This document shows, in pieces, positions 1 to 9,498 of a stretch of 64,000 bases of DNA; position 1 is the stretch's first letter, and each line of letters begins with the position of its first letter. The stretch comes from Paenisporosarcina cavernae (GTDB lineage: Bacteria; Bacillota; Bacilli; Bacillales_A; Planococcaceae), in contig NZ_CP032418.1 of NCBI RefSeq assembly GCF_003595195.1, positions 1,872,501-1,936,500 of the forward strand, given 5' to 3'. Both the position numbers and the translations under genes were made by a program. A model generated the notes under the pieces. It made no database searches, was not told the origin of the DNA, and worked only from the letters and a program-made list of their open reading frames with translations.

Positions 1-95
1 ACAATGCCTGATGCGATGATCACCCCGTACCATCTAACATCAATCGGGCCGATAGAAAAAGCAATCGGATCCATAATGTTCAATAAAAAACTCAT
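1..95 (-). CDS. lgt: Prolipoprotein diacylglyceryl transferase, N-terminal part
   Basis: Only the first 31 codons lie in the window; the gene runs off the left edge. The reverse strand reads MSFLLNIMDPIAFSIGPI, followed by a VRWYGVIIASG-like stretch. This is the characteristic start of Lgt, the membrane enzyme that attaches diacylglycerol to the lipobox cysteine of prolipoproteins. A GGAGAGGAG ribosome binding site precedes the ATG. It starts 20 bp after the hprK stop, so hprK-lgt is very probably one operon, as in B. subtilis. Several lipoproteins in this window (TctC, PrsA and others) would be its substrates. Confidence 0.88.
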   Translation of the reverse strand, partial: MSFLLNIMDPIAFSIGPIDVRWYGVIIASGI

Positions 96-115
96 GTGAA
101 ACTCCTCTCCATCTG

Positions 116-1051
116 TTAACGAGTACCTTCTTCTTTTTGTTCAATCACTTCATTCAAACGGTTAGAAAACTCTTCTGCCGTATTGACACCCATTCGTTTT
201 AATCGGTAATCCATCGCTGCAACTTCTACAATGACCGATAGATTTCGACCGGGACGAACTGGAACGGTGAGTTTTGGAAGACTCGTATCCATAATTTGCA
301 TTTTTTCTTCATCTAATCCTAAACGGTCATACGTTTTCTTCTCATCCCAAATCTCTAAATCCATGACAAGCGAAATACGCTTGTGATTTCGGACTGCACT
401 CGCCCCAAAAAGCGTCATAATATTAATGATGCCAATACCTCTAATTTCGAGCAAATGTTCAATCAAATTGGGTGCGTTTCCGATAAGTGTATTTTCGCCT
501 TCTTGACGAATTTCCACACAATCATCGGCTACTAAACGATGACCTCGCTTCACTAATTCTAACGCAGTCTCACTCTTCCCGACACCACTTTTGCCTGTAA
601 TTAAAACCCCAATGCCATAAATGTCCACTAAAACGCCATGAACGGCTGTCGTTGGAGCAAGTTTACTTTCTAAAAAGTTTGTCAGCAAACTCGAAAAACG
701 AGTCGTAGGCATCTTCGCAGTAAGCACCGGCACATGATTCGAGTTAGAAGCCGAGATCAATTCCTTAGGCGCTTCCATTTCATGTGACACAATGATCGCC
801 GGTGTATTCTCCGAGCACAGACGTAACATACGTTCATGTTTTTCCGACGTCGTTAACATATCAAAAAAGGATAATTCCGTTTTTCCCAACAATTGAATTC
901 GATTTTCAGGATAATGTGTAAAATAACCGGCCATCTCAAGACCAGGACGTGAAATATCACTCACCGTAATATGACGACCAATACCTTCTGCGCCGCTAAC
1001 CAGCTCTAATTTAAACGTCTCCATCACATCTTTGACGGTAACATGTGCCAT
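116..1051 (-). CDS. hprK: HPr kinase/phosphorylase
   Basis: Bifunctional enzyme that phosphorylates HPr and Crh on Ser46 and removes that phosphate. It controls carbon catabolite repression through CcpA. The 311-residue length is normal for the family. Visible motifs are His139 in the catalytic region, a Walker A loop GKSGVGKS at 153-160, the acidic pair DD at about 176-177, and the family signature [10 protein letters not shown] at 202-211. The N-terminal 130 residues are the usual poorly conserved domain. A GAGGTGAA ribosome binding site precedes the ATG. lgt follows closely. Two cre-like sites elsewhere in the window (24.9 and 55.8 kb) would be downstream outputs of this pathway. Confidence 0.97.
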   Translation of the reverse strand: MAHVTVKDVMETFKLELVSGAEGIGRHITVSDISRPGLEMAGYFTHYPENRIQLLGKTELSFFDMLTTSEKHERMLRLCSENTPAIIVSHEMEAPKELISASNSNHVPVLTAKMPTTRFSSLLTNFLESKLAPTTAVHGVLVDIYGIGVLITGKSGVGKSETALELVKRGHRLVADDCVEIRQEGENTLIGNAPNLIEHLLEIRGIGIINIMTLFGASAVRNHKRISLVMDLEIWDEKKTYDRLGLDEEKMQIMDTSLPKLTVPVRPGRNLSVIVEVAAMDYRLKRMGVNTAEEFSNRLNEVIEQKEEGTR

Positions 1052-1195
1052 TTATTCTTCACCTCAATTAGTCAATCTCAGTCGCATCATACTGCCCACT
1101 ATTTTACCACTCCTAATAAGATTTAACAGAAAAATAATGTTGCTTGTCCCTTTTTAGTCGTTGCTATCTATTCCTTTTAATAGGAGGCGATATAA

Positions 1196-1744
1196 ATGCT
1201 TAAAATTGCGTTAGATGCTGGGCATGGTGCCCAAACGCCCGGGAAGCGAACCCCAGATGGAAGAATGCGAGAATTTCAGTTCAATGAAGCTGTTGCAGTA
1301 GAACTAAAGAAGCGATGGATGAAGAAAGGATGGCTCGTTGTTTTTACGCATGACAAAACGAAAGATGTCTCCTTGCACGAGCGAGTCGAACTCGCAAATC
1401 GGATGAAAGTCGATCTCTTTGTATCGATACATGCCAACGCATTTGGTTCTGGTTGGAATGACGCAAACGGCATTGAAACGTTTACATGCACACATGCACA
1501 ACCTACAAGTCGAGCCATCGCACAAGCAATTCAACTGTCACTAAGTAAACGAACAGGGAGAAAAAATCGTGGAGTGAAAGAAGCAGACTTCACGGTATTG
1601 AAGCGAACGTTTATGCCCGCTGTATTAGTAGAATGCGGATTTATGACAAATAAAGAAGAAGCTGCGTTGTTACAAAGCACGGCATACCGCCAACTTTGTG
1701 CGGAAGCAATTGGAATAGGAGTGGAGGAGTACTTTCAACAGTAG
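1196..1744 (+). CDS. N-acetylmuramoyl-L-alanine amidase (amidase_3), catalytic domain only
   Basis: Zinc peptidoglycan amidase that cleaves the MurNAc-L-Ala bond. The 182-residue protein is just one amidase_3 domain. The LDAGHG motif (His9 as zinc ligand) is at 6-11, SIHANA is near 77-82, and the catalytic-glutamate motif VLVECGFMTNKEEA is near 143-156. There is no signal peptide and no SPOR, LysM or other wall-binding domain. It therefore resembles the catalytic half of phage endolysins or of the CwlC-type mother-cell hydrolase. AGGAGG lies upstream of the ATG. The gene ends just before a short 21-bp-phased repeat array (1768). Autolysin, spore lysis enzyme and phage remnant all remain possible. 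Confidence 0.87.
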   Translation: MLKIALDAGHGAQTPGKRTPDGRMREFQFNEAVAVELKKRWMKKGWLVVFTHDKTKDVSLHERVELANRMKVDLFVSIHANAFGSGWNDANGIETFTCTHAQPTSRAIAQAIQLSLSKRTGRKNRGVKEADFTVLKRTFMPAVLVECGFMTNKEEAALLQSTAYRQLCAEAIGIGVEEYFQQ

Positions 1745-1767
1745 TTAAGCTTATGGGAAGATTGCCA

Positions 1768-1862
1768 GGACAAAAACAAGTGATTCCAGGACAAAATCGC
1801 GTTTTCAGAGTCAATTTCGAGTCATTCCGGGACAAAATGGAACATTTCAAGGACAAAATCAA
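1768..1862 (+). repeat. Short phased array D (GGACAAAA core)
   Basis: The 8-mer GGACAAAA occurs at 1768, 1789, 1830 and 1851. Spacings are 21, 41 and 21, so one middle unit near 1810 has decayed. The core is usually preceded by CC or CA. It lies between the amidase stop and a terminator hairpin. The spacing matches the larger arrays near 9.5, 46.3 and 54.9 kb, and the core (AGGACA) is shared with them. Confidence 0.7.
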
Positions 1863-1897
1863 GAAAAACCGAACATTAGCCAAAAATTTACAATAAT

Positions 1898-1956
1898 AAA
1901 ACACTCCGCTTCAACGCTTCGTTCGATCGAAGTCGTTAAAGTGGAGTGTTTTCGTT
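1898..1956. terminator. Bidirectional intrinsic terminator
   Basis: The arm AAAACACTCCGCTTCAACG pairs with CGTTAAAGTGGAGTGTTTT (two G-U type mismatches) around a short loop. A-rich and T-rich flanks lie on both sides. It sits between the convergent amidase (+) and yvlB-like (-) genes and can serve both. Confidence 0.8.
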
Positions 1957-1968
1957 TTAAGCAAATAG

Positions 1969-3009
1969 TTATTGAGCTGTCGAACTATATTTTACAAGAA
2001 CAGAACCCATTTTAGCTTCTCCTTCAATTTTCAACGGAGTGCCGCTAAATCCGTCCACTTGTTTAGAGAATCGAATTCGTTTTTGTAAAAACTGCTCTGA
2101 TTCACTTTTATGTTGCACATCTTGTAGTGCTACATCCATTTTTCCTAAGTGAGACGAAATTTCTCCCTCTAAGGAAACTGATGATGGAATATAAATCTCG
2201 ACAGATCCAGCGATTGCGGATGCCTCGATTTTCTTCGCTTCTTTGTCAGTCGTAGTGACCACAACGTGTCCGTTAACAGAACTCGCTTCAATATCGCGCA
2301 ATTCACCATCGATATAAATGCGGCCGTTCACAGTTTCCACGTTGACTTCCGTCGCTTTCACTGTTTGCATATGAATCGCGCCATTGATTAAGCGCGCCTT
2401 AATTGTTTGGTACTTTTTCGCTGGAATGAAAAGCTTCACATTTACTTGTGTCGCTTTCAAGTCACTAATAATACGTAATTTGCCATTATCGACGACAAAC
2501 AAAAATTTCTCCATAAAGAGTTTTTTCGGATCTTCTTCATTCGTTCGATACGATTTCACGTGGCATTCTGCCCGAACTTCGTTCGAATCACTCGTCAGAA
2601 TCTCTAATTTCCCGTTTGCTAATTCGACGGAAATATCTTCAAATGACTCATTTTCTTTAGTGAACCTGTGATGAAACTCCTTCGCTTCGCCAAACGGCAT
2701 ATCAAAGTCAAATGTCTTCACTTTTCCTACCGCCGTTTGCATGAATTGCATAAATTTATCACCAAATTGGGTGAAGTCTCGTTTCAAATCTTCGATAAAT
2801 TCGTCTGCTTTTGGATCTTTCTTTTCCGAATACTGTTGACCAGCAGAATACGTCGACTGGCTTTGCGAATTCGATTGTGAGTGGGACGATGTGTTTACTG
2901 TCGTATTTGTCGTATCGTTGTTCAGTTTTTCGAGTAAGACTAGCGCTTCACTTGCAGACAATTGGCCATTTTCTACCATATCCAAGATTCGTTTGCGTTC
3001 ATTTTGCAT
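1969..3009 (-). CDS. yvlB: YvlB-like DUF4097 protein
   Basis: 346 residues with no signal peptide. Residues 1-29 are a SHOCT-like helical hairpin (RKRILDMVENGQLSASEALV). A Ser/Thr/Gln-rich linker follows at about 33-64. From about 120 to the end is a DUF4097 repeat of beta strands, with recurring patterns such as VNGRIYIDG and VNGHVVV. B. subtilis YvlB has the same architecture and lies near uvrBA and hprK. It belongs to an envelope-stress-associated gene set, but its biochemical role is unknown. Here it starts 35 bp after the uvrA stop with no terminator between, so read-through from uvrBA is likely. The start has a GAGGAGG ribosome binding site. Confidence 0.82.
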   Translation of the reverse strand: MQNERKRILDMVENGQLSASEALVLLEKLNNDTTNTTVNTSSHSQSNSQSQSTYSAGQQYSEKKDPKADEFIEDLKRDFTQFGDKFMQFMQTAVGKVKTFDFDMPFGEAKEFHHRFTKENESFEDISVELANGKLEILTSDSNEVRAECHVKSYRTNEEDPKKLFMEKFLFVVDNGKLRIISDLKATQVNVKLFIPAKKYQTIKARLINGAIHMQTVKATEVNVETVNGRIYIDGELRDIEASSVNGHVVVTTTDKEAKKIEASAIAGSVEIYIPSSVSLEGEISSHLGKMDVALQDVQHKSESEQFLQKRIRFSKQVDGFSGTPLKIEGEAKMGSVLVKYSSTAQ

Positions 3010-3044
3010 GAATAATCCTCCTCATTTTTTCCAACTACCTTACT

Positions 3045-5903
3045 TTACGATTTAGCACACAATAAAGTTTCACGTTTTCGTTCACGTTCTAATACTGGCT
3101 TTAAATATTTCCCAGTATACGACTTCTTCACTTTTACGATTTCCTCTGGTGTCCCTGTCGCGACAATTTGTCCACCTTTGTCTCCGCCTTCAGGACCTAA
3201 GTCAATCATATAATCAGACGTTTTAATCACATCTAAATTGTGTTCAATCACAAGCACCGTATCGCCATTTTCCACTAAACGTTGCAACACGACGAGTAAA
3301 CGGGCTATATCATGTGCATGAAGTCCGGTCGTTGGTTCATCTAAAATATAAAACGATTTTCCGTTCGAGCGGCGATGTAATTCGGATGCAAGTTTTACTC
3401 GTTGCGCTTCCCCACCAGAAAGAGTCGTTGCCGGTTGTCCAAGTTCCATGTACCCTAGCCCTACATCCACAATCGTTTGAAGTTTTCGAGCAATTTTTGG
3501 GATGTTTTCAAAAAATTCGACTGCATCATCTACTGTCATTTTCAGTACATCCGCAATATTTTTCCCTTTATATCGTACTTCTAATGTTTCACGGTTGTAT
3601 CGTTTTCCATGACACACTTCACACGGTACGTATACATCCGGTAAAAAGTGCATCTCAATTTTAATAATTCCGTCTCCGCGACAAGCTTCACAACGGCCAC
3701 CTTTGACGTTAAAGCTAAAGCGGCCTTTTTTATAACCGCGCACTTTCGCTTCATTCGTGGACGCAAACACATCACGAATATCATCAAACACTCCCGTGTA
3801 CGTCGCTGGATTAGAACGTGGCGTCCGCCCAATTGGAGACTGATCGATATCGATTACTTTTTCCAATTCTTCGACTCCAGTTACAGCTTTATGCTGTCCT
3901 GGCTTCGCTTTCGCACGATTCAATTTCTGCGCAAGAGATTTATGTAAAATCTCATTGATTAATGTACTTTTTCCTGAGCCTGACACACCTGTAACAGCAG
4001 TAAATATCCCTAATGGAATATCAACAGAGACGTTTTTTAAATTATTTTCAGATGCCCCTTTAATGGAAACGAAGCGTCCGTCGGGCTTTCGGCGTTCTTC
4101 CGGAAGAGGGATAAATTTCTTTCCACTTAAATATTGTCCAGTTAACGACTTCTTATTTTTCATGACTTCTTCTGGCTTCCCAGCTGCTACTACTTCACCG
4201 CCGTGAACTCCAGCACCTGGACCAATATCGATTAAATAATCGGCCGCCATCATCGTATCTTCATCATGTTCCACGACAATTAATGTGTTCCCAATATCCC
4301 GCATATTTTTCAACGTGGATATCAGACGGTCATTATCGCGTTGATGAAGCCCAATCGAAGGCTCATCTAAAATGTACAACACGCCAGTTAAGCGCGAGCC
4401 AATTTGAGTGGCCAATCGAATACGTTGCGCTTCTCCACCAGATAACGTCCCTGCTGCACGACTCATCGTTAAATAATCGAGTCCGACATTGACTAAAAAG
4501 CCAAGTCGCTCATTTATTTCCCGTAAAATTAAACGAGCAATTTGGAAATCCTTTTCTGATAAGGACAATTCCTCGAAAAATGCTTTTGCTTCTTCTATCG
4601 AGAATTCCGTTACTTGTCCAATGTGAAGTGTTGCCACTTTCACGGCAAGTGTCTCTGGCTTCAAACGGTAACCCTTACAGCTCGGACAATCATGCTGAGC
4701 CATGTACTTTTCCATTTGATCGCGAATATAATCCGACGATGTCTCTTTATAGCGACGTTCAATATTTGCTAGAACACCTTCAAAATAAATGTGATTGTCT
4801 CGCACTTGTCCAAAATCATTTTCATATCGGAAACGAATTTTTTCATCCCCAGAGCCATTCAAAATAATCGCTTGCTCTTCTTTTTTTAGCTTTTCAAACG
4901 GCTTGTTTCGATCAATCTTGTAATGTTTGCAAACAGCTTCTAATAATTTGGGATAATACTGTGAACTAGTTGGCTCCCAAGCAGCTACTGCCCCTTGTTT
5001 AATGGAGAGGTTAGGATCTGGAATAACTAAGTCACGGTCTACTTCTAACTTCGTTCCAAGTCCATCACAATCAGGACAAGCACCGAACGGACTGTTGAAA
5101 GAAAACATACGAGGCTCGAGTTCACCAATCGAGAATCCACAAATTGGACAAGCATGATGCTCACTAAACAAAATTTCTTCGTGCTCCATCACATCTACTA
5201 AAACGCGTCCATCTGCTAAGCGAAGAGCGGACTCAAGTGAATCTGCCATGCGCGCTTCTACGTCTGATTTCACTACGATTCGATCGACAACCACTTCAAT
5301 ATTGTGTTTCTTATTTTTTTCTAATTGAATATCATCATCTAAATCAATCAAATCCCCGTTTACACGAACACGCACAAATCCTTGCTTTTTAATTTCTTCC
5401 AATAATTTGACATGTGTTCCTTTTCGACCTGACACAATTGGAGCTAGAATCTGCATTTTCGTTCTTTCAGGGAATTCCATTAAACGGTCCACCATTTGTT
5501 GCACCGTTTGTGACGTTATTTCTATTCCGTGAATGGGACAAATCGGTTTTCCGACACGCGCAAACAATAGACGCAAGTAGTCATAGATTTCCGTGACTGT
5601 TCCCACTGTCGAACGCGGATTACGACTCGTCGTTTTTTGGTCAATGGAAATAGCAGGTGAAAGTCCTTCAATTGCATCCACATCTGGCTTGTCCATTTGG
5701 CCGAGGAATTGTCTCGCATAAGCAGAGAGAGACTCCACATAACGACGTTGACCTTCTGCATAAATCGTGTCAAAAGCTAGCGAGGATTTCCCTGATCCAG
5801 ACAAACCCGTCATAACCACTAGCTGATCACGCGGAATGGTCAAATCGACATTTTTTAAATTATGCGCTCGCGCACCTTGTATTACTATTTCTTGATTTTT
5901 CAA
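3045..5903 (-). CDS. uvrA: Excinuclease ABC subunit A
   Basis: Damage-recognition ATPase of nucleotide excision repair; it loads UvrB at lesions. The 952 residues form a tandem ABC protein. The first Walker A is GLSGSGKS at 33-40. An inserted zinc module has CPICGF and CPDCDG pairs at about 250-285. The first signature is [12 protein letters not shown]. The second Walker A is GVSGSGKST near 635. A second zinc finger has CEAC and CEVC, and the second signature is [12 protein letters not shown]. The start is TTG, placed after AAGGGTGAC. It begins 6 bp after uvrB, so the two are translated from one mRNA and share the uvrB LexA box. Confidence 0.98.
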   Translation of the reverse strand: MKNQEIVIQGARAHNLKNVDLTIPRDQLVVMTGLSGSGKSSLAFDTIYAEGQRRYVESLSAYARQFLGQMDKPDVDAIEGLSPAISIDQKTTSRNPRSTVGTVTEIYDYLRLLFARVGKPICPIHGIEITSQTVQQMVDRLMEFPERTKMQILAPIVSGRKGTHVKLLEEIKKQGFVRVRVNGDLIDLDDDIQLEKNKKHNIEVVVDRIVVKSDVEARMADSLESALRLADGRVLVDVMEHEEILFSEHHACPICGFSIGELEPRMFSFNSPFGACPDCDGLGTKLEVDRDLVIPDPNLSIKQGAVAAWEPTSSQYYPKLLEAVCKHYKIDRNKPFEKLKKEEQAIILNGSGDEKIRFRYENDFGQVRDNHIYFEGVLANIERRYKETSSDYIRDQMEKYMAQHDCPSCKGYRLKPETLAVKVATLHIGQVTEFSIEEAKAFFEELSLSEKDFQIARLILREINERLGFLVNVGLDYLTMSRAAGTLSGGEAQRIRLATQIGSRLTGVLYILDEPSIGLHQRDNDRLISTLKNMRDIGNTLIVVEHDEDTMMAADYLIDIGPGAGVHGGEVVAAGKPEEVMKNKKSLTGQYLSGKKFIPLPEERRKPDGRFVSIKGASENNLKNVSVDIPLGIFTAVTGVSGSGKSTLINEILHKSLAQKLNRAKAKPGQHKAVTGVEELEKVIDIDQSPIGRTPRSNPATYTGVFDDIRDVFASTNEAKVRGYKKGRFSFNVKGGRCEACRGDGIIKIEMHFLPDVYVPCEVCHGKRYNRETLEVRYKGKNIADVLKMTVDDAVEFFENIPKIARKLQTIVDVGLGYMELGQPATTLSGGEAQRVKLASELHRRSNGKSFYILDEPTTGLHAHDIARLLVVLQRLVENGDTVLVIEHNLDVIKTSDYMIDLGPEGGDKGGQIVATGTPEEIVKVKKSYTGKYLKPVLERERKRETLLCAKS

Positions 5904-5909
5904 CGATTG

Positions 5910-7892
5910 TCACCCTTCCGCCTTCAGTTCCAGTAATGTATCTCTAAGCTCAGCTGCACGTTCGAAATCTAGTGCTTTCGCTGCTTCCTTCATTTCTTTT
6001 TCGATAGACATTACGAGCGTTTGTTTCTCGTCTTTTGTCAATTTCTTTCCTTTTGTTACTTTCTCTAAGTAAGTTGGAATTTCTTCCGCTACTTGCGTTG
6101 CACGAATCACATCGCGAATCGTTTTTTGAATTGTCTTCGGTGTAATTCCATGTTTTTCGTTGTATTCCATTTGAATCGTTCGACGACGTTTTGTTTCACT
6201 TATCGCTTTTTCCATCGAATCTGTCATGCGATCTGCATACATAATAACGTGACCGTTCGAGTTACGCGCTGCTCGCCCAATTGTTTGAATGAGTGATCGC
6301 TCAGAACGCAAAAATCCTTCTTTATCTGCATCTAAAATAGTGACTAGCGAAACTTCTGGAATATCGAGCCCTTCTCGCAACAAGTTAATCCCGATCAAGA
6401 CATCATACGTTCCCATCCGAAGCTCTCGAATAATTTCGATTCGCTCTAATGTTTTTATTTCTGAATGAAGGTAATTTACTTTAATGCCAATTTCCTTCAA
6501 GTAATCGGATAGGTCTTCTGACATTTTTTTCGTTAATGTCGTCACTAATACGCGTTCATTTCGTTCCGTCCGTTGACGAATTTCATCGATTAAATCATCG
6601 ATTTGCCCTTCAATTGGTCGAACGTCAATCGTTGGATCAAGTAATCCAGTAGGTCGAATGATTTGTTCAATCATTTCTGGCGTATGTTCCATTTCATATG
6701 GACCAGGCGTTGCCGAAACGAAAATTGCTTGATTGACATGTTGTTCAAATTCGTCAAATGTTAATGGACGATTGTCCATTGCAGATGGCAATCGGAAACC
6801 ATGATCGACGAGTACTTTCTTTCGCGCTTGGTCCCCGTTATACATTCCACGAACTTGCGGCAAGGTTACGTGACTTTCATCCACGACGAGTAAAAAGTCA
6901 TCAGGGAAATAATCAAGCAATGTATAAGGAGTTGATCCTGGTGGTCGAAGCGTTAAATGTCTCGAATAGTTCTCGATACCTGAACAAAATCCCATCTCCC
7001 GCATCATTTCTAAATCATATCGAGTTCGCTGCTCAAGTCGTTGTGCTTCTAGTAACTTGTCTTCAGAACGAAGCAACTTCAATTGTTCTTCTAATTCTTG
7101 TTCAATATTTTCAATCGCGATTTTCATTTTCTCTTCACGCGTAACGAAGTGAGATGCTGGGAAAATAGCGACATGTTCGCGTTCGCCAATAATTTCACCT
7201 GTTAACGCGTCTACTTCACGAATTCGCTCTACTTCATCGCCAAAAAACTCCACACGCATACAACGTTCATCTCTAGAGGCTGGGAAAATTTCCACGACAT
7301 CGCCTCTTACTCGGAACGTTCCGCGTACGAAGTTAATATCATTTCGTTCATATTGAATATCCACTAATTTGCGTAATAGCTGATTTCGTTCCATTTCCAT
7401 TCCAGTCCGAATCGACAGCACCATCTCTTTGTACTCTTCTGGAGAACCTAACCCGTAAATACAGGAAACCGATGCGACAATTAATACATCATCCCGTTCA
7501 AACAGTGAAGATGTCGCGGAGTGACGTAATTTATCAATTTCTTCATTAATAGAAGAATCCTTTTCGATATACGTATCCGTTTGCGGCACATATGCTTCTG
7601 GTTGGTAATAGTCGTAGTAACTGACAAAATACTCAACCGCATTATTAGGGAAGAACTCTTTAAACTCACTATATAATTGTCCGGCAAGTGTTTTGTTGTG
7701 TGCCATGACAAGGGTGGGTTTTTTTATTTCCTTCACGACATTGGACACGGTAAACGTCTTCCCTGTTCCAGTCGCTCCAAGCAAGGTTTGATGTTTCTTT
7801 CCTTCTTCAATACCTTCTACTAATTTTGCAATAGCTGCCGGTTGATCACCATCTGGTTTGTACGGCGCTTGCAAGTCAAACGTCTGAGGCAT
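5910..7892 (-). CDS. uvrB: Excinuclease ABC subunit B
   Basis: Helicase-like, damage-verifying subunit of UvrABC. I start it at the ATG at 7892 ([17 protein letters not shown]), not the one 21 bp upstream. A perfect AAAGGAGG sits 7 nt before 7892, and 660 residues is the usual length. The Walker A is GATGTGKT (about 39-46). The beta-hairpin region rich in Tyr ([15 protein letters not shown]) that inserts into DNA is near 91-105. Helicase motifs follow ([13 protein letters not shown]). The C-terminal UVR domain ([15 protein letters not shown]) contacts UvrC. A LexA box precedes the promoter, so it should be SOS-induced. Confidence 0.98.
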   Translation of the reverse strand: MPQTFDLQAPYKPDGDQPAAIAKLVEGIEEGKKHQTLLGATGTGKTFTVSNVVKEIKKPTLVMAHNKTLAGQLYSEFKEFFPNNAVEYFVSYYDYYQPEAYVPQTDTYIEKDSSINEEIDKLRHSATSSLFERDDVLIVASVSCIYGLGSPEEYKEMVLSIRTGMEMERNQLLRKLVDIQYERNDINFVRGTFRVRGDVVEIFPASRDERCMRVEFFGDEVERIREVDALTGEIIGEREHVAIFPASHFVTREEKMKIAIENIEQELEEQLKLLRSEDKLLEAQRLEQRTRYDLEMMREMGFCSGIENYSRHLTLRPPGSTPYTLLDYFPDDFLLVVDESHVTLPQVRGMYNGDQARKKVLVDHGFRLPSAMDNRPLTFDEFEQHVNQAIFVSATPGPYEMEHTPEMIEQIIRPTGLLDPTIDVRPIEGQIDDLIDEIRQRTERNERVLVTTLTKKMSEDLSDYLKEIGIKVNYLHSEIKTLERIEIIRELRMGTYDVLIGINLLREGLDIPEVSLVTILDADKEGFLRSERSLIQTIGRAARNSNGHVIMYADRMTDSMEKAISETKRRRTIQMEYNEKHGITPKTIQKTIRDVIRATQVAEEIPTYLEKVTKGKKLTKDEKQTLVMSIEKEMKEAAKALDFERAAELRDTLLELKAEG

Positions 7893-7929
7893 ACCGAATC
7901 CTCCTTTTCCCATTTCGTATTCTTACTTT

Positions 7930-7957
7930 ATCATATCCCCTATTTTCCTCCAAGCAA
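7930..7957 (-). promoter_or_regulatory. Sigma-A promoter of uvrBA
   Basis: On the minus strand a -35 TTGCTT (7952-7957) and a -10 TATGAT (7930-7935) are separated by 16 bp. They lie 38 bp upstream of the chosen uvrB start. Confidence 0.6.
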
Positions 7958-7961
7958 AAAG

Positions 7962-7975
7962 CGAACGTATGTTTT
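7962..7975. promoter_or_regulatory. LexA (DinR) box of uvrBA
   Basis: CGAACGTATGTTTT matches the Bacillus SOS box (CGAAC-N4-GTTCG type) except at the last two bases. It lies immediately upstream of the uvrB -35 element. uvrBA is a known LexA target in B. subtilis. Confidence 0.75.
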
Positions 7976-7987
7976 TTCTTCAGGAAT

Positions 7988-8017
7988 GAAAAAATCCACC
8001 CCCTATTTGGGAGTGGA
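7988..8017 (-). terminator. Intrinsic terminator of the IDEAL-domain gene
   Basis: Minus-strand hairpin TCCACTCCC / GGGGGTGGA with a five-base loop, followed by TTTTTT. Confidence 0.8.
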
Positions 8018-8032
8018 ATCGATTACCTTTTA

Positions 8033-8281
8033 CTAATAATAAGAGGCTTGTTGATGAAGTATCTCTAATTCATGTGTGTACTTTAGAAAAGCAACTTCAT
8101 CGTGTTCGTCCAACGACAGGTCGATTAGTTCTGTTAACTTCTCTTTTCGTTGTTCCCGATGCACATGGTTCAAAAACAAATCCATATAAATATCATTCAA
8201 TAACTTCTCAGCTTCAGTTGGCGTGTGGCTTCGACTCATCGCTTTCAAGAAATCTGTGTAGGAATAATACTTATCCACCAT
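8033..8281 (-). CDS. IDEAL-domain protein
   Basis: 82 residues when started at the ATG at 8281 (MVDKYYSYTDFLKAMSRS), which has a GAGGTGAGA ribosome binding site. The open frame continues 18 codons upstream but without such a site. The C-terminal part (KLTELIDLSLDEHDEVAFLK) fits the IDEAL domain, a short helical module of Firmicutes named for its conserved IDEAL-like residues and found in ComK-linked and cyclase-linked proteins. The function is not established. It is monocistronic with its own terminator and divergent from comK, which starts 175 bp away on the other strand. Confidence 0.7.
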   Translation of the reverse strand: MVDKYYSYTDFLKAMSRSHTPTEAEKLLNDIYMDLFLNHVHREQRKEKLTELIDLSLDEHDEVAFLKYTHELEILHQQASYY

Positions 8282-8345
8282 TCTCACCTCGGTTGCCTTT
8301 TTTCTATTATAGTGAAAAACAAACCAAATGTGCAATCATTTTTTG

Positions 8346-8424
8346 AAAATTCGGTTATTTAAAAAATAAAAATATTTTAAAAATTTAAAATTTTACTTGT
8401 CTTCTTTATTTTACCATTTATAAT
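8346..8424 (+). promoter_or_regulatory. comK promoter and AT-rich upstream region
   Basis: A -35 TTGTCT (8397-8402) and a -10 TATAAT (8419-8424) are separated by 16 bp. Upstream, 8346-8395 is almost pure A/T with alternating A and T tracts. ComK binds pairs of AT-boxes (AAAA-N5-TTTT) and activates its own gene in B. subtilis. Only imperfect boxes can be picked out here (for example AAAATTCGGTTAT at 8346), so autoregulation is an inference. Confidence 0.45.
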
Positions 8425-8456
8425 ATACCTTATATAAATAGAAGGAGTTGTTGTAT

Positions 8457-9005
8457 TTGCCGATTCATCAGTCCTATATTTCGGAATACTTAGTAACCTT
8501 CAGTACACTTGCATTAGTTCCTCATACGATAAACGGACGTTTATACACTCGCGTGATTGAAAATCATGCAGAGTTCGTTGTTCATCAAAAACCATTAACC
8601 ATCATTAAAAAATCGTTAGCCTTTTACGGCACTACATTATCTCAATCAATTCTCTATTCTCGACAAATAGTTGGAAATTTAAACAAAGTTCCAATAATCT
8701 TAAGTCATGACTTCGGCTCTCCATTAATTCTTTTTCCTACTCTGTCACCCGAATCCGAACACAATATTTGGATTGCCTTTGGTGCAATTGACCATTATGA
8801 TCAGACAGTAAAAGGACAATGTACCGTTCATTTTAAACGTGACAAGAAATTAGAAGTCCCTTCTTCCTTTAACACAATGTGCCGCCAATTTTTCCTGTGC
8901 CACTATTTAACAAACCACTACATGAAAATGCGCGAAACACTCAATCCACCTACGACCAATTCTCACATGATTTATTTACCGCAACGTACCATGCACGAAC
9001 AATAA
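8457..9005 (+). CDS. comK: Competence transcription factor ComK
   Basis: Master activator of DNA-uptake genes. The frame begins with TTG codons. I choose TTG at 8457 because GAAGGAG lies 9 nt upstream, giving 182 residues (192 in B. subtilis). The match to ComK is clear through the centre: TINGRLYTRVIENHAEF, a QKPLTIIKKSLAFYGTTL block, and PLILFPTLSPESEHNIW. The C-terminus (MIYLPQRT) corresponds to the MecA-sensitive tail region. In B. subtilis comK is likewise near yhjD. No frameshift or stop interrupts it, so the strain may be transformable. Confidence 0.9.
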   Translation: MPIHQSYISEYLVTFSTLALVPHTINGRLYTRVIENHAEFVVHQKPLTIIKKSLAFYGTTLSQSILYSRQIVGNLNKVPIILSHDFGSPLILFPTLSPESEHNIWIAFGAIDHYDQTVKGQCTVHFKRDKKLEVPSSFNTMCRQFFLCHYLTNHYMKMRETLNPPTTNSHMIYLPQRTMHEQ

Positions 9006-9006
9006 G

Positions 9007-9369
9007 TTATGCCTGTTTCACTTCACCAAGATAGATTGCAATGAGTTCTTCTACTCGATTTCGAAGACGAACATTTAAGTACCTACGTCGATCTTCAAAC
9101 CCATTGTAGTTAAATACATATTCCGTAAACGTATCATCATGCGTTCCTTTTAACAGCTGCATACGGTGATTCCGAGCATACTGCTTCGATTCCTTTAGCT
9201 TTTGTTGGGCTTCTTTAATCGCGTGATCCATCAAATGCATGTAAGGCCTCTTCAATTTGAAGGGGCTTTTTTCCATGATGAGGCGGTCCCTTTCCAAAAT
9301 CGTCAATACCATTGGCAAATAAATCAAATTCTCAAAATACGGCAAGCTTTCCTCAGGTAATAACGGCAT
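9007..9369 (-). CDS. yhjD: YhjD-like SOS-regulated protein
   Basis: 120 residues, alpha-helical, soluble, no signal peptide. The pattern (FENLIYLPMVLTILERDR, SPFKLKRPYMHLMD, VFNYNGFEDRRRYLN) matches my recollection of B. subtilis YhjD, a protein of unknown function next to comK. The ribosome binding site is AGGAGGAG. A perfect LexA box lies 20 bp upstream of the ATG, consistent with yhjD being in the B. subtilis LexA regulon and supporting the assignment. The stop codon is 1 bp from the convergent comK stop, with no terminator between. Confidence 0.72.
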   Translation of the reverse strand: MPLLPEESLPYFENLIYLPMVLTILERDRLIMEKSPFKLKRPYMHLMDHAIKEAQQKLKESKQYARNHRMQLLKGTHDDTFTEYVFNYNGFEDRRRYLNVRLRNRVEELIAIYLGEVKQA

Positions 9370-9388
9370 TTTTGCTCCTCCTAAAAAA

Positions 9389-9402
9389 CGAACACATGTT
9401 CT
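9389..9402. promoter_or_regulatory. LexA box upstream of yhjD
   Basis: CGAACACATGTTCT fits the Bacillus SOS consensus CGAAC-RNRY-GTTYC at essentially every position. It is just upstream of the yhjD ribosome binding site. Confidence 0.82.
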
Positions 9403-9498
9403 TATTTGTATTCTTTATTCTACTCCGTTTTTTAAAAAATGCAAGTCGCGAAAAAAATATTTCCCCGGAAATAATTGTGGAGAAATGTCGAAGTTAAG

